Source: Pseudomonas baetica | GTDB lineage: Bacteria > Pseudomonadota > Gammaproteobacteria > Pseudomonadales > Pseudomonadaceae | Direction of reading: 5' to 3' | DNA length: 64,000 nucleotides | Assembly: GCF_002813455.1 (NCBI RefSeq) | Contig: NZ_PHHE01000001.1 | Span: 1,426,001-1,490,000 of the forward strand | Part shown: one piece after another, positions 16,705 through 25,534 of the stretch | Numbering within the stretch: position 1 is the first letter of the stretch | Layout of the letters: each line of letters opens with the position of its first letter | Notes under the pieces: generated by a model | Seen by the model: only the letters and a program-made list of their open reading frames with translations | What the model was told of the DNA's origin: nothing | Databases searched by the model: none | Program-made: the position numbers and the translations under genes

Positions 16705-19293
16705 ATGAGCAGAAACCTCGACGACTACAACCGCATGCGCGATTTCTCGGCGACGTCGGAGCCGGCCGCCGTCAAGCGTTCGGGCAAGAAGACTGCTGCG
16801 GAACACGCTCTGCAGTTCTGCATCCAGAAACATGACGCCTCGCACCTGCATTACGACTTTCGCCTGGAACTCGATGGGGCGCTGAAAAGCTGGGCGGTGC
16901 CGAAGGGGCCGTCGCTCGACCCCAAGGTCAAGCGTCTGGCGGTGCATGTCGAAGACCATCCGCTGGACTACGCGACGTTCGAAGGCAGTATTCCCGAGGG
17001 GCATTACGGCGCCGGTGATGTGATCGTGTGGGATCGCGGCGTGTGGATTCCGCTGGAGGATCCGCAGCAGGCGTACGCTAAGGGCAAGCTCAAATTCGAG
17101 CTTCAGGGCGAAAAACTCGCCGGGGTCTGGAATCTGGTGCGCACGCACATGCCGGGCAAGAAGGAAAACTGGTTTCTGATCAAGCATCAAGACAATGCCG
17201 CCCGCCCGCAGGATGATTACGACGTGTTGGTCGCCGAGCCGGACAGCGTGCTGAGCGAACGCACTCTGGTCGATAAACCCAAGCTGGTGGCCAGGCAGGA
17301 GAAGACGCGGCCCAAGTCTCGCAAGGCGGCGTCGGGCAAGCTTGCGGGCGCACACAAGGCGAAAATCCCGGCGCAGCTCAAGCCGCAACTGGCGACGCTG
17401 GTGGACAGTGCGCCGCAAGGGGAGTGGAGCTACGAGATCAAGTTCGACGGCTACCGGATCATGGCGCGGATCGATCATGGTCAGGTGCAACTGTTCACCC
17501 GCAATGGTCACGACTGGACGCACAAGTTACCGAAACAGGCCCAAGCGCTTGTCGCACTGGGCCTGGAATCGGCCTGGCTCGACGGTGAAATGGTGGTCGC
17601 CAATGAACACGGCGTGCCGGACTTTCAGGCCCTGCAAAACGCCTTCGATTCCGGTAAAGGCACTGACATCCTCTACTACCTGTTCGACTTGCCGTACCTC
17701 AACGGTGTCGATCTGCGCGAAGTGCCGGTGGAGGAGCGCCGCGCGGCACTGGCCACGGTGCTCGGCGCGCATGAGCAACCGTTGTTGCGCTTCTCCGAAG
17801 CCTTCGATGAAACCCCGGAGGCGTTGCTCAACAGTGCCTGCCAGATGCAGATGGAGGGCCTGATCGGCAAGCGTCTAGGCTCGGCTTATGTATCGCGGCG
17901 CAGCGGCGACTGGATCAAGCTCAAGTGCAAACACCGTCAGGAATTCGTGATCGTCGGCTATACCGATCCCAAAGGCTCGCGCAGCGCCTTCGGTGCATTG
18001 CTGCTGGGCCTGCATGATCGCGACAGTGGCGAATTGCGCTACGCCGGCAAGGTCGGCACCGGGTTCAATGAAACCACGCTGAAAAGCATCCTCGCCCGGC
18101 TCAAACCGTTGCAGGCGAAGCAGGCCGCGATGGTCAATCCGCCAAGCGGCTTTGAAGCCAAAGGCGTGCATTGGCTCAAACCGAAGTTGCTGGCAGAGGT
18201 GGCGTTCGCTGAAATGACCAAGGACGGTTCGGTGCGCCACGCCGTGTTCCATGGTTTGCGCGATGACAAACCGGCCAAGGACATCAGCGAGGAGCGAGCG
18301 AAGCCCGTGAAGACTCCCCAAAAGAAGAGCGCCGCAAAGAAACCGGCGAAAAAAGCCGCCGCCAGCAAGCCGCCGACAGCCGAAACCGCGCCATCGCAAC
18401 TCGGCCTGGCCAACGGCAAAGTGCGCATCACCCACCCGGACCGGGTGATCGACGCCGTCAGCGGTACCACCAAAATGCAACTGGCCGAGTATTACGCCAG
18501 CGTTGCCGAATGGATCCTGCCGCAACTCAAGGATCGCCCGGTGGCGCTGGTGCGGGCGCCGGATGGCATCGCTGGCGAATTGTTCTTCCAGAAGAATGCC
18601 GAGCGCCTGGCGATCCCCGGCATTACCACGCTGGACAAAGATGTTACCGGCCAACCGGTGATGCTGATCAACAACGCCGAAGCGCTGATCGGCGCGGTGC
18701 AGATGAGCACCGTCGAACTGCACACCTGGAATGCCACCACGGTTGATCTGGAGAAGCCCGATCGCTTCGTCCTCGATCTCGATCCGGACCCGGCGCTGCC
18801 ATGGAAAAGTATGGTCGAAGCTACCGCGCTGACGCTAACGGTGCTGGATGAACTGGGGCTCAAAGCCTTTCTCAAGACCAGTGGCGGCAAGGGTATTCAC
18901 TTGGTGGTGCCGCTGACCCGCAAACTCGGTTGGGACGAGGTTAAAGACTTCAGTCACGCCATTGTCAGTCACATGGCCAAACTGCTGCCGGATCGATTTT
19001 CGGCGGTGTCCGGGCCAAAAAATCGTGTGGGGCGAATCTTCATCGATTACCTGCGCAATGGCTTGGGCGCCACCACCATTTGTGCTTATGCCGCGCGTAC
19101 TCGCGAAGGCCTGCCGGTGTCCGTGCCGCTGTTTCGCGAAGAGGTGGCCGAGATCAAGGGCGGCAATCAGTGGAACGTGCACAACGTCCATGAGCGGCTG
19201 GCGGAGGTCGGTGATGAGCCGTGGGCGGACATGAAGAAAACCCGTCAGAGCATCACCGCGGAGATGCGCAAACGGGTCGGCATGAAAAAGTGA
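16705..19293 (+). CDS. ligD: DNA ligase D (end-joining polymerase-ligase-phosphoesterase)
   Basis: Multidomain ATP-dependent ligase of bacterial non-homologous end joining, 862 residues. The order is the pseudomonad one: 3'-phosphoesterase (about 30-190, with FCIQKHDASHLHYDFRLE and SIPEGHYGAGDV), ATP ligase (about 215-530, nucleotidyl-acceptor Lys ~246 in YEIKFDGYRI, then a basic linker PKKSAAKKPAKKAAASK), and the LigD-type primase-polymerase (about 565-862, with DLDPDP metal ligands and KTSGGKGIHLVVP). Its partner Ku is not in this window. It starts 17 nt after the methyltransferase, and its stop codon abuts that of the next, opposite gene without any gap. Confidence 0.97.
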   Translation: MSRNLDDYNRMRDFSATSEPAAVKRSGKKTAAEHALQFCIQKHDASHLHYDFRLELDGALKSWAVPKGPSLDPKVKRLAVHVEDHPLDYATFEGSIPEGHYGAGDVIVWDRGVWIPLEDPQQAYAKGKLKFELQGEKLAGVWNLVRTHMPGKKENWFLIKHQDNAARPQDDYDVLVAEPDSVLSERTLVDKPKLVARQEKTRPKSRKAASGKLAGAHKAKIPAQLKPQLATLVDSAPQGEWSYEIKFDGYRIMARIDHGQVQLFTRNGHDWTHKLPKQAQALVALGLESAWLDGEMVVANEHGVPDFQALQNAFDSGKGTDILYYLFDLPYLNGVDLREVPVEERRAALATVLGAHEQPLLRFSEAFDETPEALLNSACQMQMEGLIGKRLGSAYVSRRSGDWIKLKCKHRQEFVIVGYTDPKGSRSAFGALLLGLHDRDSGELRYAGKVGTGFNETTLKSILARLKPLQAKQAAMVNPPSGFEAKGVHWLKPKLLAEVAFAEMTKDGSVRHAVFHGLRDDKPAKDISEERAKPVKTPQKKSAAKKPAKKAAASKPPTAETAPSQLGLANGKVRITHPDRVIDAVSGTTKMQLAEYYASVAEWILPQLKDRPVALVRAPDGIAGELFFQKNAERLAIPGITTLDKDVTGQPVMLINNAEALIGAVQMSTVELHTWNATTVDLEKPDRFVLDLDPDPALPWKSMVEATALTLTVLDELGLKAFLKTSGGKGIHLVVPLTRKLGWDEVKDFSHAIVSHMAKLLPDRFSAVSGPKNRVGRIFIDYLRNGLGATTICAYAARTREGLPVSVPLFREEVAEIKGGNQWNVHNVHERLAEVGDEPWADMKKTRQSITAEMRKRVGMKK

Positions 19294-19707
19294 TCAGGTG
19301 TCGCGCAGCAAGTCGTGCGCGTTGAGCAATTCGAAGGCGATTTGCGGGTGATTTTCCAGACCTCGGCGAATCGCCGCCGGAATGGCCTGGCGTGTCTTGC
19401 GGCACAGGCCGGGCAACTCATCGATCTGTATGGCAATGCCGCGCATCGTGCGCACTTCATTGAAACCGGGTGCGACATCAACGCGAATGCCCAGTTGCTC
19501 ATACATGCGCTGTTGCAGATGCCTGAGGTCAGCCAGGTCCTTGAGCGTTTCCAGGCGCGCGAGCAAGCGTTTCTCTTCCTCGCGGGTCAGGCGCAGGATG
19601 CGCAAATCCGCGCCGGGCATCTCCAGCAACGGGTCGCGCCCGCAAATGCAGGCGCCGGGCGGGCAGGGTGAGCGCAGGGGCGCGGAAGTCGTCATGGCCT
19701 CCATCAT
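19294..19707 (-). CDS. Hypothetical protein with N-terminal CPPGACICGRD motif
   Basis: A protein of 133-137 residues that I cannot name. The N-terminus has a compact Cys cluster (CPPGACICGRDPLL), which could hold a metal ion. The rest is helical (LTREEEKRLLARLETLKDLADLRHLQQRMYEQLG) and includes CRKTRQAIPAAIRRGLENHPQI. Two starts are possible: 19707 (MMEAMTT) and 19695 (MTT); the only GGAGG lies 2 nt before the second, too close to be ideal, so the start is not settled. Its stop codon touches the ligD stop codon in the opposite direction, so the two transcripts must share or overlap terminator sequence. Confidence 0.7.
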   Translation of the reverse strand: MMEAMTTSAPLRSPCPPGACICGRDPLLEMPGADLRILRLTREEEKRLLARLETLKDLADLRHLQQRMYEQLGIRVDVAPGFNEVRTMRGIAIQIDELPGLCRKTRQAIPAAIRRGLENHPQIAFELLNAHDLLRDT

Positions 19708-19776
19708 AGAGGCCGTCGGACAGTTTTGCCTATCAGCCTTGAGCTGCCATCCATCGGCGGCCGCGTTCCTCTCGGC

Positions 19777-20091
19777 TTACTGATTCAGCCCCTCGTAATG
19801 CACCAGAATCGCATTGGCCAGGTCTTCATCGCTGGCATTGATGCCGGGATTGTCCTGACGAACCTGTTGCAGCACCGACTCAAGATAAACCCCACGAATG
19901 GCCCCGCCACTGGCGACAAATGCAGACAGGTCGTCACGGGCCGGAATCACCATTTTGTGATCCTTGAAGGTCGAGTACAGCGACGCGGAGACACCCGCCG
20001 AAGTCGCGACATCGCCCGCATCGACACGGGCCAGTGCGGAACCGACCGGCAGGCATAAGAGTAAAGAAGAAACGAGCACTAACTTGCGCAT
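19777..20091 (-). CDS. DUF2388 secreted protein
   Basis: A 104-residue exported protein of the pseudomonad DUF2388 family. The signal peptide (MRKLVLVSSLLLCLPVGSALA) is followed by the family blocks VATSAGVSASLYSTF, KMVIPARDDLSAFVASGGAIRG and ASDEDLANAILVHYE. The start at 20091 is chosen because TGGAGGAA lies just upstream. The family has several paralogues per pseudomonad genome and no known function; it is often found alone, as here. Confidence 0.88.
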   Translation of the reverse strand: MRKLVLVSSLLLCLPVGSALARVDAGDVATSAGVSASLYSTFKDHKMVIPARDDLSAFVASGGAIRGVYLESVLQQVRQDNPGINASDEDLANAILVHYEGLNQ

Positions 20092-20226
20092 GACGGTATT
20101 CCTCCACAAGCGCGAAGCAAAAGGGAAGTACTACATAATGTGAGAGGGGCTCGGAGGGTGGTAGTTCCGTGTCGATGATCGGATGGCGTCGGGCAACGCC
20201 ATTGCGGGTTGCCCGATTTGTTGCGC

Positions 20227-20748
20227 TCAGATCACGCCACAGGCCATGCGGTCGCCGCCGCCACCCAGCGGTTTGGGCATGTCGGCATGGTTATCACCGC
20301 CGGCATGGATCATCAGCGCGTGGCCTTTGATCTCGGCAATTTTCTTCAGGCGCGGCGCCAGCACCGGATAACTGGCGACGCCGTCAGCCGTCACGTAGAC
20401 CGCCGGCAGGTCGCCCAGATGCCCGTCAGCGTAAGGGCCCAGATGCTTGCCGGTTTTCTGCGGGTCGAAATGGCCACCGGCCGCGAGTGCGGCGCCTTTG
20501 ACGCCATCTTTCATGCCCGCCTCGCAGCTGCCGTTTTCATGGACATGAAAACCATGCACACCGGCCGGCAGGGATTTCAGGTCAGGCGTGAACAGCAAGC
20601 CATACGGTGTCTCACTGATGGTGACAGCCCCGATTGCCTGCGGCGCACCCTCGGCGCTGACCAGATTGATGGCGACTTTTTCGCTTGCCGCTTGCGCGGT
20701 GCCGATCGCCAGAGTGCTGACTAGACCCAACCATAGTGCGCGTTTCAT
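20227..20748 (-). CDS. sodC: Periplasmic Cu/Zn superoxide dismutase
   Basis: Copper/zinc superoxide dismutase that turns superoxide into peroxide and oxygen in the periplasm; 173 residues including a ~21-residue signal peptide. The copper ligands are in [14 protein letters not shown], the zinc-loop ligands follow ([22 protein letters not shown]), and the last copper His and active-site Arg lie in [13 protein letters not shown] and [12 protein letters not shown]. The two cysteines for the structural disulfide are present. An AAGGAACG ribosome site fixes the start at 20748. Monocistronic. Confidence 0.96.
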   Translation of the reverse strand: MKRALWLGLVSTLAIGTAQAASEKVAINLVSAEGAPQAIGAVTISETPYGLLFTPDLKSLPAGVHGFHVHENGSCEAGMKDGVKGAALAAGGHFDPQKTGKHLGPYADGHLGDLPAVYVTADGVASYPVLAPRLKKIAEIKGHALMIHAGGDNHADMPKPLGGGGDRMACGVI

Positions 20749-20991
20749 AAGCGTTCCTTTTTGCTGCACGAGTGTTCAGAAGGCCGACTTAATAGCCTGT
20801 ACGCATTAACGGGCGATGAAGGCTGCCGACGGCATTGCAATGTGAGACTCGGTGCACAATCCGAAAGTTTTGCCGGTGTTGCCTGCCAGCCCGGACATTC
20901 GCTGACACGTTGCGTCGCGGCAGATTGGCGCAAATAGGCTTAACTCAAGGTCTGACAAGCGCTTTGCAGCGTGCCCAGGGAGAATTTCACG

Positions 20992-22605
20992 GTGTCGATC
21001 AAACTGCGTTTAGTGTTGCTGATTGTTACCAGTCTGCTGACAGCCTTGATAGTGAGTCTGGTCAGCTACGTGGGTAATCTGCGGATGGCGTCGGCGGTCA
21101 GCGACAACGCAGTGAGCATGAGCGCGCTGCGCAATCACATGGAAGCCGACATGATGCACGACGCCCTGCGCGCCGATGTCTATTCGGCGCTACTGGTGGG
21201 GTTGGGCAAAAGCACCAGTTCGGCGACCGAGGTGCGTGATTCGATCAATGAACACGCGGGACACTTTCGCGAAGTGCTCGATGACAATCTCAAATTGCCG
21301 GTCAACCCGACGTTGCGCTCGGCGCTGGAACAGATCAAACCGAGCCTCGACACTTACATCGACACGGGCGAGCGGATTGTCGGACTGGCGCTGGACAGCC
21401 CGGAAACGGCGCAGCAACAACTGGGCACCTTCAACACAGCGTTCAGCCAGCTCGAAGAACAGATGGCGGCGTTAAGCGAATTGATTGAAACCAATACGCG
21501 GCAGACCAGCCAGGGCACGGAAACGGCGATCCGCAATGCCAACATCGCCCTTGGCGCAGTGCTGATCGTCAGTCTGCTGTTATTGCTGGCACAAGGGCGC
21601 TGGGTGATGTCGAGCATCCTCGGGCCGCTCAGATCCGCCAGTCGTATTGCCGAGAGCATCGCCCACGGCAACCTCAGCGAACCGATTGCCGAGCCCTCCG
21701 GCAAGGACGAAGCCAGCGTATTGATTCGCACACTGGCGACCATGCAGCGCGATCTGCGCGACATGATTGATGTGGTGCGGCGCAACGCCCACGGCGTCAG
21801 CGGCATGAGCGAACAACTGAGCCACGGCTGCCACCAGGTCGCCGACAGCAGCCAGCAGCAAAGCGTCGCGGCCGGCACCATGGCCGCTGCCGCGAGCGAG
21901 ATGACCGCGAGCATCGAGGAAATCACCCGGCATGCCGAACGTGCACTGGGCATGGCCAATCAGGCCGAATCATTGGCCAAAAATGGTGGGCAGGTGATCC
22001 ATCAAGTGGTCAGCGACATGGACGATATCGCCCGTTCGGCGCAACAGTCGGCGCAGGTGATCCGCACGCTGGATCAGGAATCAGAAGCCATTTTCAACAT
22101 CATCCAGGTGATCAAGAGCATCGCCGACCAGACCAACCTGCTGGCACTCAACGCCGCCATCGAGGCTGCCCGGGCGGGCGAGCAGGGCAGGGGGTTTGCG
22201 GTGGTGGCGGATGAAGTGCGCAGTCTTGCCGCCCGTACCAGCGCTTCAACCCAGGAAATCGCCGCGATGGTTGCGCGCATTCAGCACAGCACGCGCGAGG
22301 CGGTCAGCAGCATGGAGGCCGGGGTTGCGCAGGTCGACAAGGGCATGGCGGTGACAGCTGATGTTGAACGGGCGATTCGCGAGATCCTTGAGGCCACATT
22401 GAGCACCACGCAACTGGTCAACGACATCACCCGCACCATTGGCGAACAGAGTCAGGCCAGTAACGAGATTGCCCATCAGGTGGAGATGATTGCGGGGATG
22501 TCCGAAGGCAATAGCCGGGTGATCGGGCAGACGGCGAATACCACGGATGAGCTGTCGAGCCTGGCGGGGCAGTTGGCGCAGTCGGTGGATCGGTTTCGGT
22601 TGTGA
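20992..22605 (+). CDS. Methyl-accepting chemotaxis protein
   Basis: Transmembrane chemoreceptor of 537 residues. TM1 is at about 5-27, a four-helix-bundle-like periplasmic sensor runs to ~180, TM2 is ~186-207, then a HAMP domain and a long cytoplasmic signalling hairpin with the invariant tip [20 protein letters not shown] followed by [16 protein letters not shown]. The start is a GTG at 20992 because AGGGAG lies 10 nt before it; the in-frame GTG at 20971 has no ribosome site. The sensor ligand is unknown. No C-terminal CheR-tether pentapeptide is seen (the protein ends SVDRFRL). Confidence 0.95.
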   Translation: MSIKLRLVLLIVTSLLTALIVSLVSYVGNLRMASAVSDNAVSMSALRNHMEADMMHDALRADVYSALLVGLGKSTSSATEVRDSINEHAGHFREVLDDNLKLPVNPTLRSALEQIKPSLDTYIDTGERIVGLALDSPETAQQQLGTFNTAFSQLEEQMAALSELIETNTRQTSQGTETAIRNANIALGAVLIVSLLLLLAQGRWVMSSILGPLRSASRIAESIAHGNLSEPIAEPSGKDEASVLIRTLATMQRDLRDMIDVVRRNAHGVSGMSEQLSHGCHQVADSSQQQSVAAGTMAAAASEMTASIEEITRHAERALGMANQAESLAKNGGQVIHQVVSDMDDIARSAQQSAQVIRTLDQESEAIFNIIQVIKSIADQTNLLALNAAIEAARAGEQGRGFAVVADEVRSLAARTSASTQEIAAMVARIQHSTREAVSSMEAGVAQVDKGMAVTADVERAIREILEATLSTTQLVNDITRTIGEQSQASNEIAHQVEMIAGMSEGNSRVIGQTANTTDELSSLAGQLAQSVDRFRL

Positions 22606-22658
22606 ATATTATTCGTAAGCAAACTAGCTGATTTTTTCACCGCCGCCACTTTATCGAT

Positions 22659-23156
22659 TTAATCGATTTGGACCGTTGTCTGTATGTCCAGGCGGAAGTT
22701 GTAGTGCCTGGAAAAACGCCTTTTCAGCACATTATTAATTTCTACGAAGGGCGCTTTTTTTCTGTTACATACATAAGCTTTTTTGGGGCTGTGGTTGATC
22801 AGAAACTCTTCACCGTGCGTAGCAAGCAAAAACTCGATAGTCGACTCTAGTTGATCGAGTGCGTGGCTTTGCCAATTACTTCGCCCCCAATCCTTTAGCT
22901 CTATGAGGTACATCGCAGCATCGGTGGTGAGCATGCAGTCGCAGCGTCCTCGACCAGCCTCCTCGTGGTCTTTGATGACGCACTTGTCGATTGCTGTAAA
23001 AGTGACACGCTTTCGACTCGGGTTTTTTACAGTGGCGATCCACTGTTCTCGATGATTGAGAGCAACGTAAGCGACTTCTGAGGGTTGATCGTCGCAAAGG
23101 CCAAACTCTAGATCGTCGAAGGGGCCTGTCTGGCACTCGCTATCGAGAAAATTCAC
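22659..23156 (-). CDS. PD-(D/E)XK-like protein coupled to an AAA/ABC-type ATPase
   Basis: A 165-residue protein with a likely restriction-endonuclease-type core: D73 in GRCDCML, a beta strand, then E86-x-K88 in YLIELKDW, and a helix with Q102 (ALDQLESTIEF), the order of PD-(D/E)XK motifs II, III and IV. Upstream acidic residues E65/E66 could complete motif I. It is the second gene of a two-gene unit: its ATG overlaps the ATPase stop by 4 nt, implying translational coupling and a complex. It is AT-richer than its surroundings. Nuclease activity is inferred from motifs only; a DNA- or RNA-binding non-cleaving role is possible. I do not recognise a named system with this pair. Confidence 0.75.
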   Translation of the reverse strand: MNFLDSECQTGPFDDLEFGLCDDQPSEVAYVALNHREQWIATVKNPSRKRVTFTAIDKCVIKDHEEAGRGRCDCMLTTDAAMYLIELKDWGRSNWQSHALDQLESTIEFLLATHGEEFLINHSPKKAYVCNRKKAPFVEINNVLKRRFSRHYNFRLDIQTTVQID

Positions 23157-24400
23157 GCCTCCAGTTCCTCCTCGATATCCAGGAGACGATCAAACATGTC
23201 ATTGCCTTCGCGAAGCGACTCGTTGAGATAATTGCTATCAGAAGGAATACCTTCAGCCATTGGCAGCTTTGCAATGCTTCCTGTCTTTTCATCGGCTTGG
23301 TAGATAGCCAGATCATCTGCATCAAGCAAGACTTGCAGGGGAATTACATTGGCAAGCTTGGCGATCAGGCTACCATCACGAGTTTTTTTCAGAATATTGT
23401 CGTAGAGCTGTTTGCCTTGCACTGCAATGGTCAGGTAATTCACTACATAAGGGCTGTGGGTCGTCAGTACTAACTGGTTGTTAGCGCCTTGATTGCTAAT
23501 CTCAAGAAGGCTTTGCAGAACGCTCCATTGTGAGGTTGGGTAGAGATTCTGCTCAGGCTCTTCGACAATGTTGATGAAAGCCGTCTTGTTGAATTGCTTG
23601 GAAAGCGTAGATATCAACGCACGCTGCTGTTCGATGGTCAGATTCTCGGTGAGAAGCTTTGAGGTCTCTTTGCGGAACCGCTCCAACTCTTTGGAACTCA
23701 TCGTGTCCGGTCGGTGAGCTATGGGCTCAAACACGCGTTTGGCCAGGTACTGACTCACCAAGTGAAGGGGGACGGCAGATTGGAAGCCGCTGGAGGCGTC
23801 AGCCAACTCCAGCGTGTAGGCGGACTCACTGATGCTCAAAGTGTTTTTGAGCAGATCGTATTTGAGATCAGCATTGTTAATCGGGAGAGAAAGGGAGCCT
23901 TTTATGTTTTCCTTTGCGTAGTTAAATTCTGCTAGGAACTCTGTAAGTGATGGGGAGTAGAGCCGTAGCTCCTCAGGATTCTTCAGATAGGAAATGAAGT
24001 TTCGCTCGGCAGGCACATACATGATCTGAGGCAGGTGATATTCCTTTGCCTTGGACTTGGTGATGTGCATTTGGCCTCGAGCGTACTTGATCGTGAAAGC
24101 ATCACCTTCGTAATCGATTTCTGTTTTGTTTCTCTGATCGGCTGAAACGTAGTTTTCTAGCCGGTGGTAGCTCAGAAATGTTTTTGTGAGTCGATCATTT
24201 TCCTCGAACCAGCTTTTATCGTAATCACCGCGTTCCAGGGCTTTTTCGATCCATGAAAAGGTCGAGTAAAGCTTGGCTAACGTGCTTTTTCCTGAGCCCT
24301 GATTACCCACGAACACGGTCACGCGCTTGAGCTCTATCCAGCCATTGTTTTTCACACCATCACGGATAGGGCCAAAGTGCTTGACGCGTAGGCGAGGCAT
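23153..24400 (-). CDS. AAA15/RecF-like ATPase, first gene of a putative defence pair
   Basis: A 415-residue ATPase of the AAA_15/AAA_21 (OLD/RecF/PtuA-like) group. Walker A is VGNQGSGKST (31-40); the ABC-type signature is ASSGFQS (202-208); Walker B is AFINIVEEPEQNLYP with E280-E281; the H-loop is LVLTTHSPYVV with H315. There is no C-terminal TOPRIM domain, unlike OLD nucleases. The short tail after ~350 (VLLDADDLAIYQADEKTG) is typical of ATPases that work with a separate effector. It is transcribed leftward with the PD-(D/E)XK-like gene (4-nt overlap). Low GC and lack of chromosomal partners suggest horizontal transfer; the architecture resembles ATPase-plus-nuclease anti-phage systems (Septu-, PARIS-like), without matching one I can name. 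Confidence 0.88.
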   Translation of the reverse strand: MPRLRVKHFGPIRDGVKNNGWIELKRVTVFVGNQGSGKSTLAKLYSTFSWIEKALERGDYDKSWFEENDRLTKTFLSYHRLENYVSADQRNKTEIDYEGDAFTIKYARGQMHITKSKAKEYHLPQIMYVPAERNFISYLKNPEELRLYSPSLTEFLAEFNYAKENIKGSLSLPINNADLKYDLLKNTLSISESAYTLELADASSGFQSAVPLHLVSQYLAKRVFEPIAHRPDTMSSKELERFRKETSKLLTENLTIEQQRALISTLSKQFNKTAFINIVEEPEQNLYPTSQWSVLQSLLEISNQGANNQLVLTTHSPYVVNYLTIAVQGKQLYDNILKKTRDGSLIAKLANVIPLQVLLDADDLAIYQADEKTGSIAKLPMAEGIPSDSNYLNESLREGNDMFDRLLDIEEELEA

Positions 24401-24522
24401 TGATTACTCCAAAAGGTTGAGCACATACGGTAATGCTGTGAAGCATATCAGGGAGAGGGGTAAAGGGGAGGCGCAAATGAAACCGGATGTGGAACGAGTG
24501 AAGCCTGATGTCATGGCCAGTG

Positions 24523-24556
24523 AAAAGCTCTGCCCGCTTCCATTGGCAGAGCTTTT
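24523..24556. terminator. Bidirectional rho-independent terminator
   Basis: A perfect 12-bp stem (AAAAGCTCTGCC / GGCAGAGCTTTT) with a 10-nt loop; A-tract on one side and T-tract on the other. It ends the leftward DUF4440-like gene and shields the ATPase operon that starts ~120 nt further left. Confidence 0.85.
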
Positions 24557-24564
24557 CGTATCAA

Positions 24565-24996
24565 TCAGAATTTGAACGCCTGCCGCCCCACCAACAACCA
24601 CTTGCCATTCTGCTTCTGCCAGATCTGGAAGTTCTCGATCTCGGTCGGCACCACTTCAGTGCCCTTCAGCGCCTGCGCGGAAAAGTGGTGACGCACCAGC
24701 GCGGTGTCGCCGGACAGGGTGATGGTCTGTTTTTGCATCTCCAGGGTCTTGAACGCGCTTTTGCCGGTTTCGATGTCGGCGATGAATGCTTGTTTGTCCT
24801 GAATTTTGCCGCTGGAGTGGCCGTAGGTGAGGTTTTCGGCCGTCAGCGCATTCAATTCGGTGATGTCTTTGTGCAGCATCGCCTGGGTCAGATGATCGAC
24901 CGCTTGGGCAACCTGCTTTTCCGCCGGGGCAGGGGCGGCCATCGCGTAACCGCTGAAGGCGCAGAGAAAGCCGATCAGGAGTCGGGTCTTGGTCAT
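24565..24996 (-). CDS. Secreted NTF2/SnoaL-like protein (DUF4440 type)
   Basis: A 143-residue protein with a signal peptide (MTKTRLLIGFLCAFSGYAMA) and an NTF2-like fold of the DUF4440 type (VDHLTQAMLHKDITELNALT, ENLTYGHSSGKIQDKQAF, NFQIWQKQNGKWLLVGRQAFKF). The start at 24996 follows AAGGAAAT. Such proteins bind or turn over small hydrophobic molecules, but no substrate is known. It is monocistronic, ending 9 nt before a strong terminator. A 10-bp inverted repeat lies 28-73 nt upstream of its start. Confidence 0.85.
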   Translation of the reverse strand: MTKTRLLIGFLCAFSGYAMAAPAPAEKQVAQAVDHLTQAMLHKDITELNALTAENLTYGHSSGKIQDKQAFIADIETGKSAFKTLEMQKQTITLSGDTALVRHHFSAQALKGTEVVPTEIENFQIWQKQNGKWLLVGRQAFKF

Positions 24997-25023
24997 GGGT
25001 ATTTCCTTGTTGTTATGGGGGTT

Positions 25024-25069
25024 GATGACTGATCGATTCAAAGTCTTAAGTCATCAGTCATCAGTCATC
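25024..25069. promoter_or_regulatory. GATGACTGAT inverted repeat upstream of the DUF4440 gene
   Basis: GATGACTGAT at 25024-25033 is matched by two overlapping copies of its complement, ATCAGTCATC, at 25053-25062 and 25060-25069. The site is a few tens of bases upstream of the leftward start at 24996, a position suited to an operator. The binding protein is unknown. Confidence 0.45.
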
Positions 25070-25534
25070 GTACAACGTAGCAGGTTACTCATTAAGTACA
25101 CAACGCCGGTAATTCGTCCGGTTGAGGAAGGGGTAAAAGCGAGAGATGATCGGCAAGGACGTGTGTCGGGGTCATGTTCGGCACTTGGCAGCCGATAAGT
25201 ACCGCAGCGGAAAAAGACTCTCAGGTCGGGAACAGACGCGCGGGTTTGCCCTGACGTGATATTCTTCGCGCCAACTTGGTTTGACCTTATTCAGTTTGCT
25301 TGCCTAACGGGCGGGCTGACGGAATCCCTGTCGCTCAAGTAGCTGAGCCAATAATGATAAGAAGTCAGTTCAGAAGGGACATTAACTGAGGTCGATGCAA
25401 CATGTCGGCCTTGTGTGCCCACCCGTCAATATTGAAGTGTGAAGGACCTGCGACCCTAGCCTGAGTGTCGCAAGAAGAGGGCCTCACACGTACAACAGCG
25501 GCGGGCGGAAGGCGTTTTATCATAGGTGCAACAG
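25070..25534. promoter_or_regulatory. Long upstream region of mqo with a 53-nt hairpin
   Basis: About 465 nt without a gene. From 25437 to 25489 the transcript toward mqo could fold into a hairpin: GTGTG at 25437 pairs with CACAC at 25485, and inside TGCGAC (25449) pairs with GTCGCA (25467). It lies 45 nt before the mqo start, so it would be in the mRNA leader if transcription starts upstream. No certain -35/-10 elements were seen. The rest shows no feature I can support. Confidence 0.4.

Noticed and set aside
23153..24400. Identifying the ATPase as an OLD-family nuclease (Gabija GajA type)
   Set aside because: There is no TOPRIM domain and no UvrD-like partner next to it.
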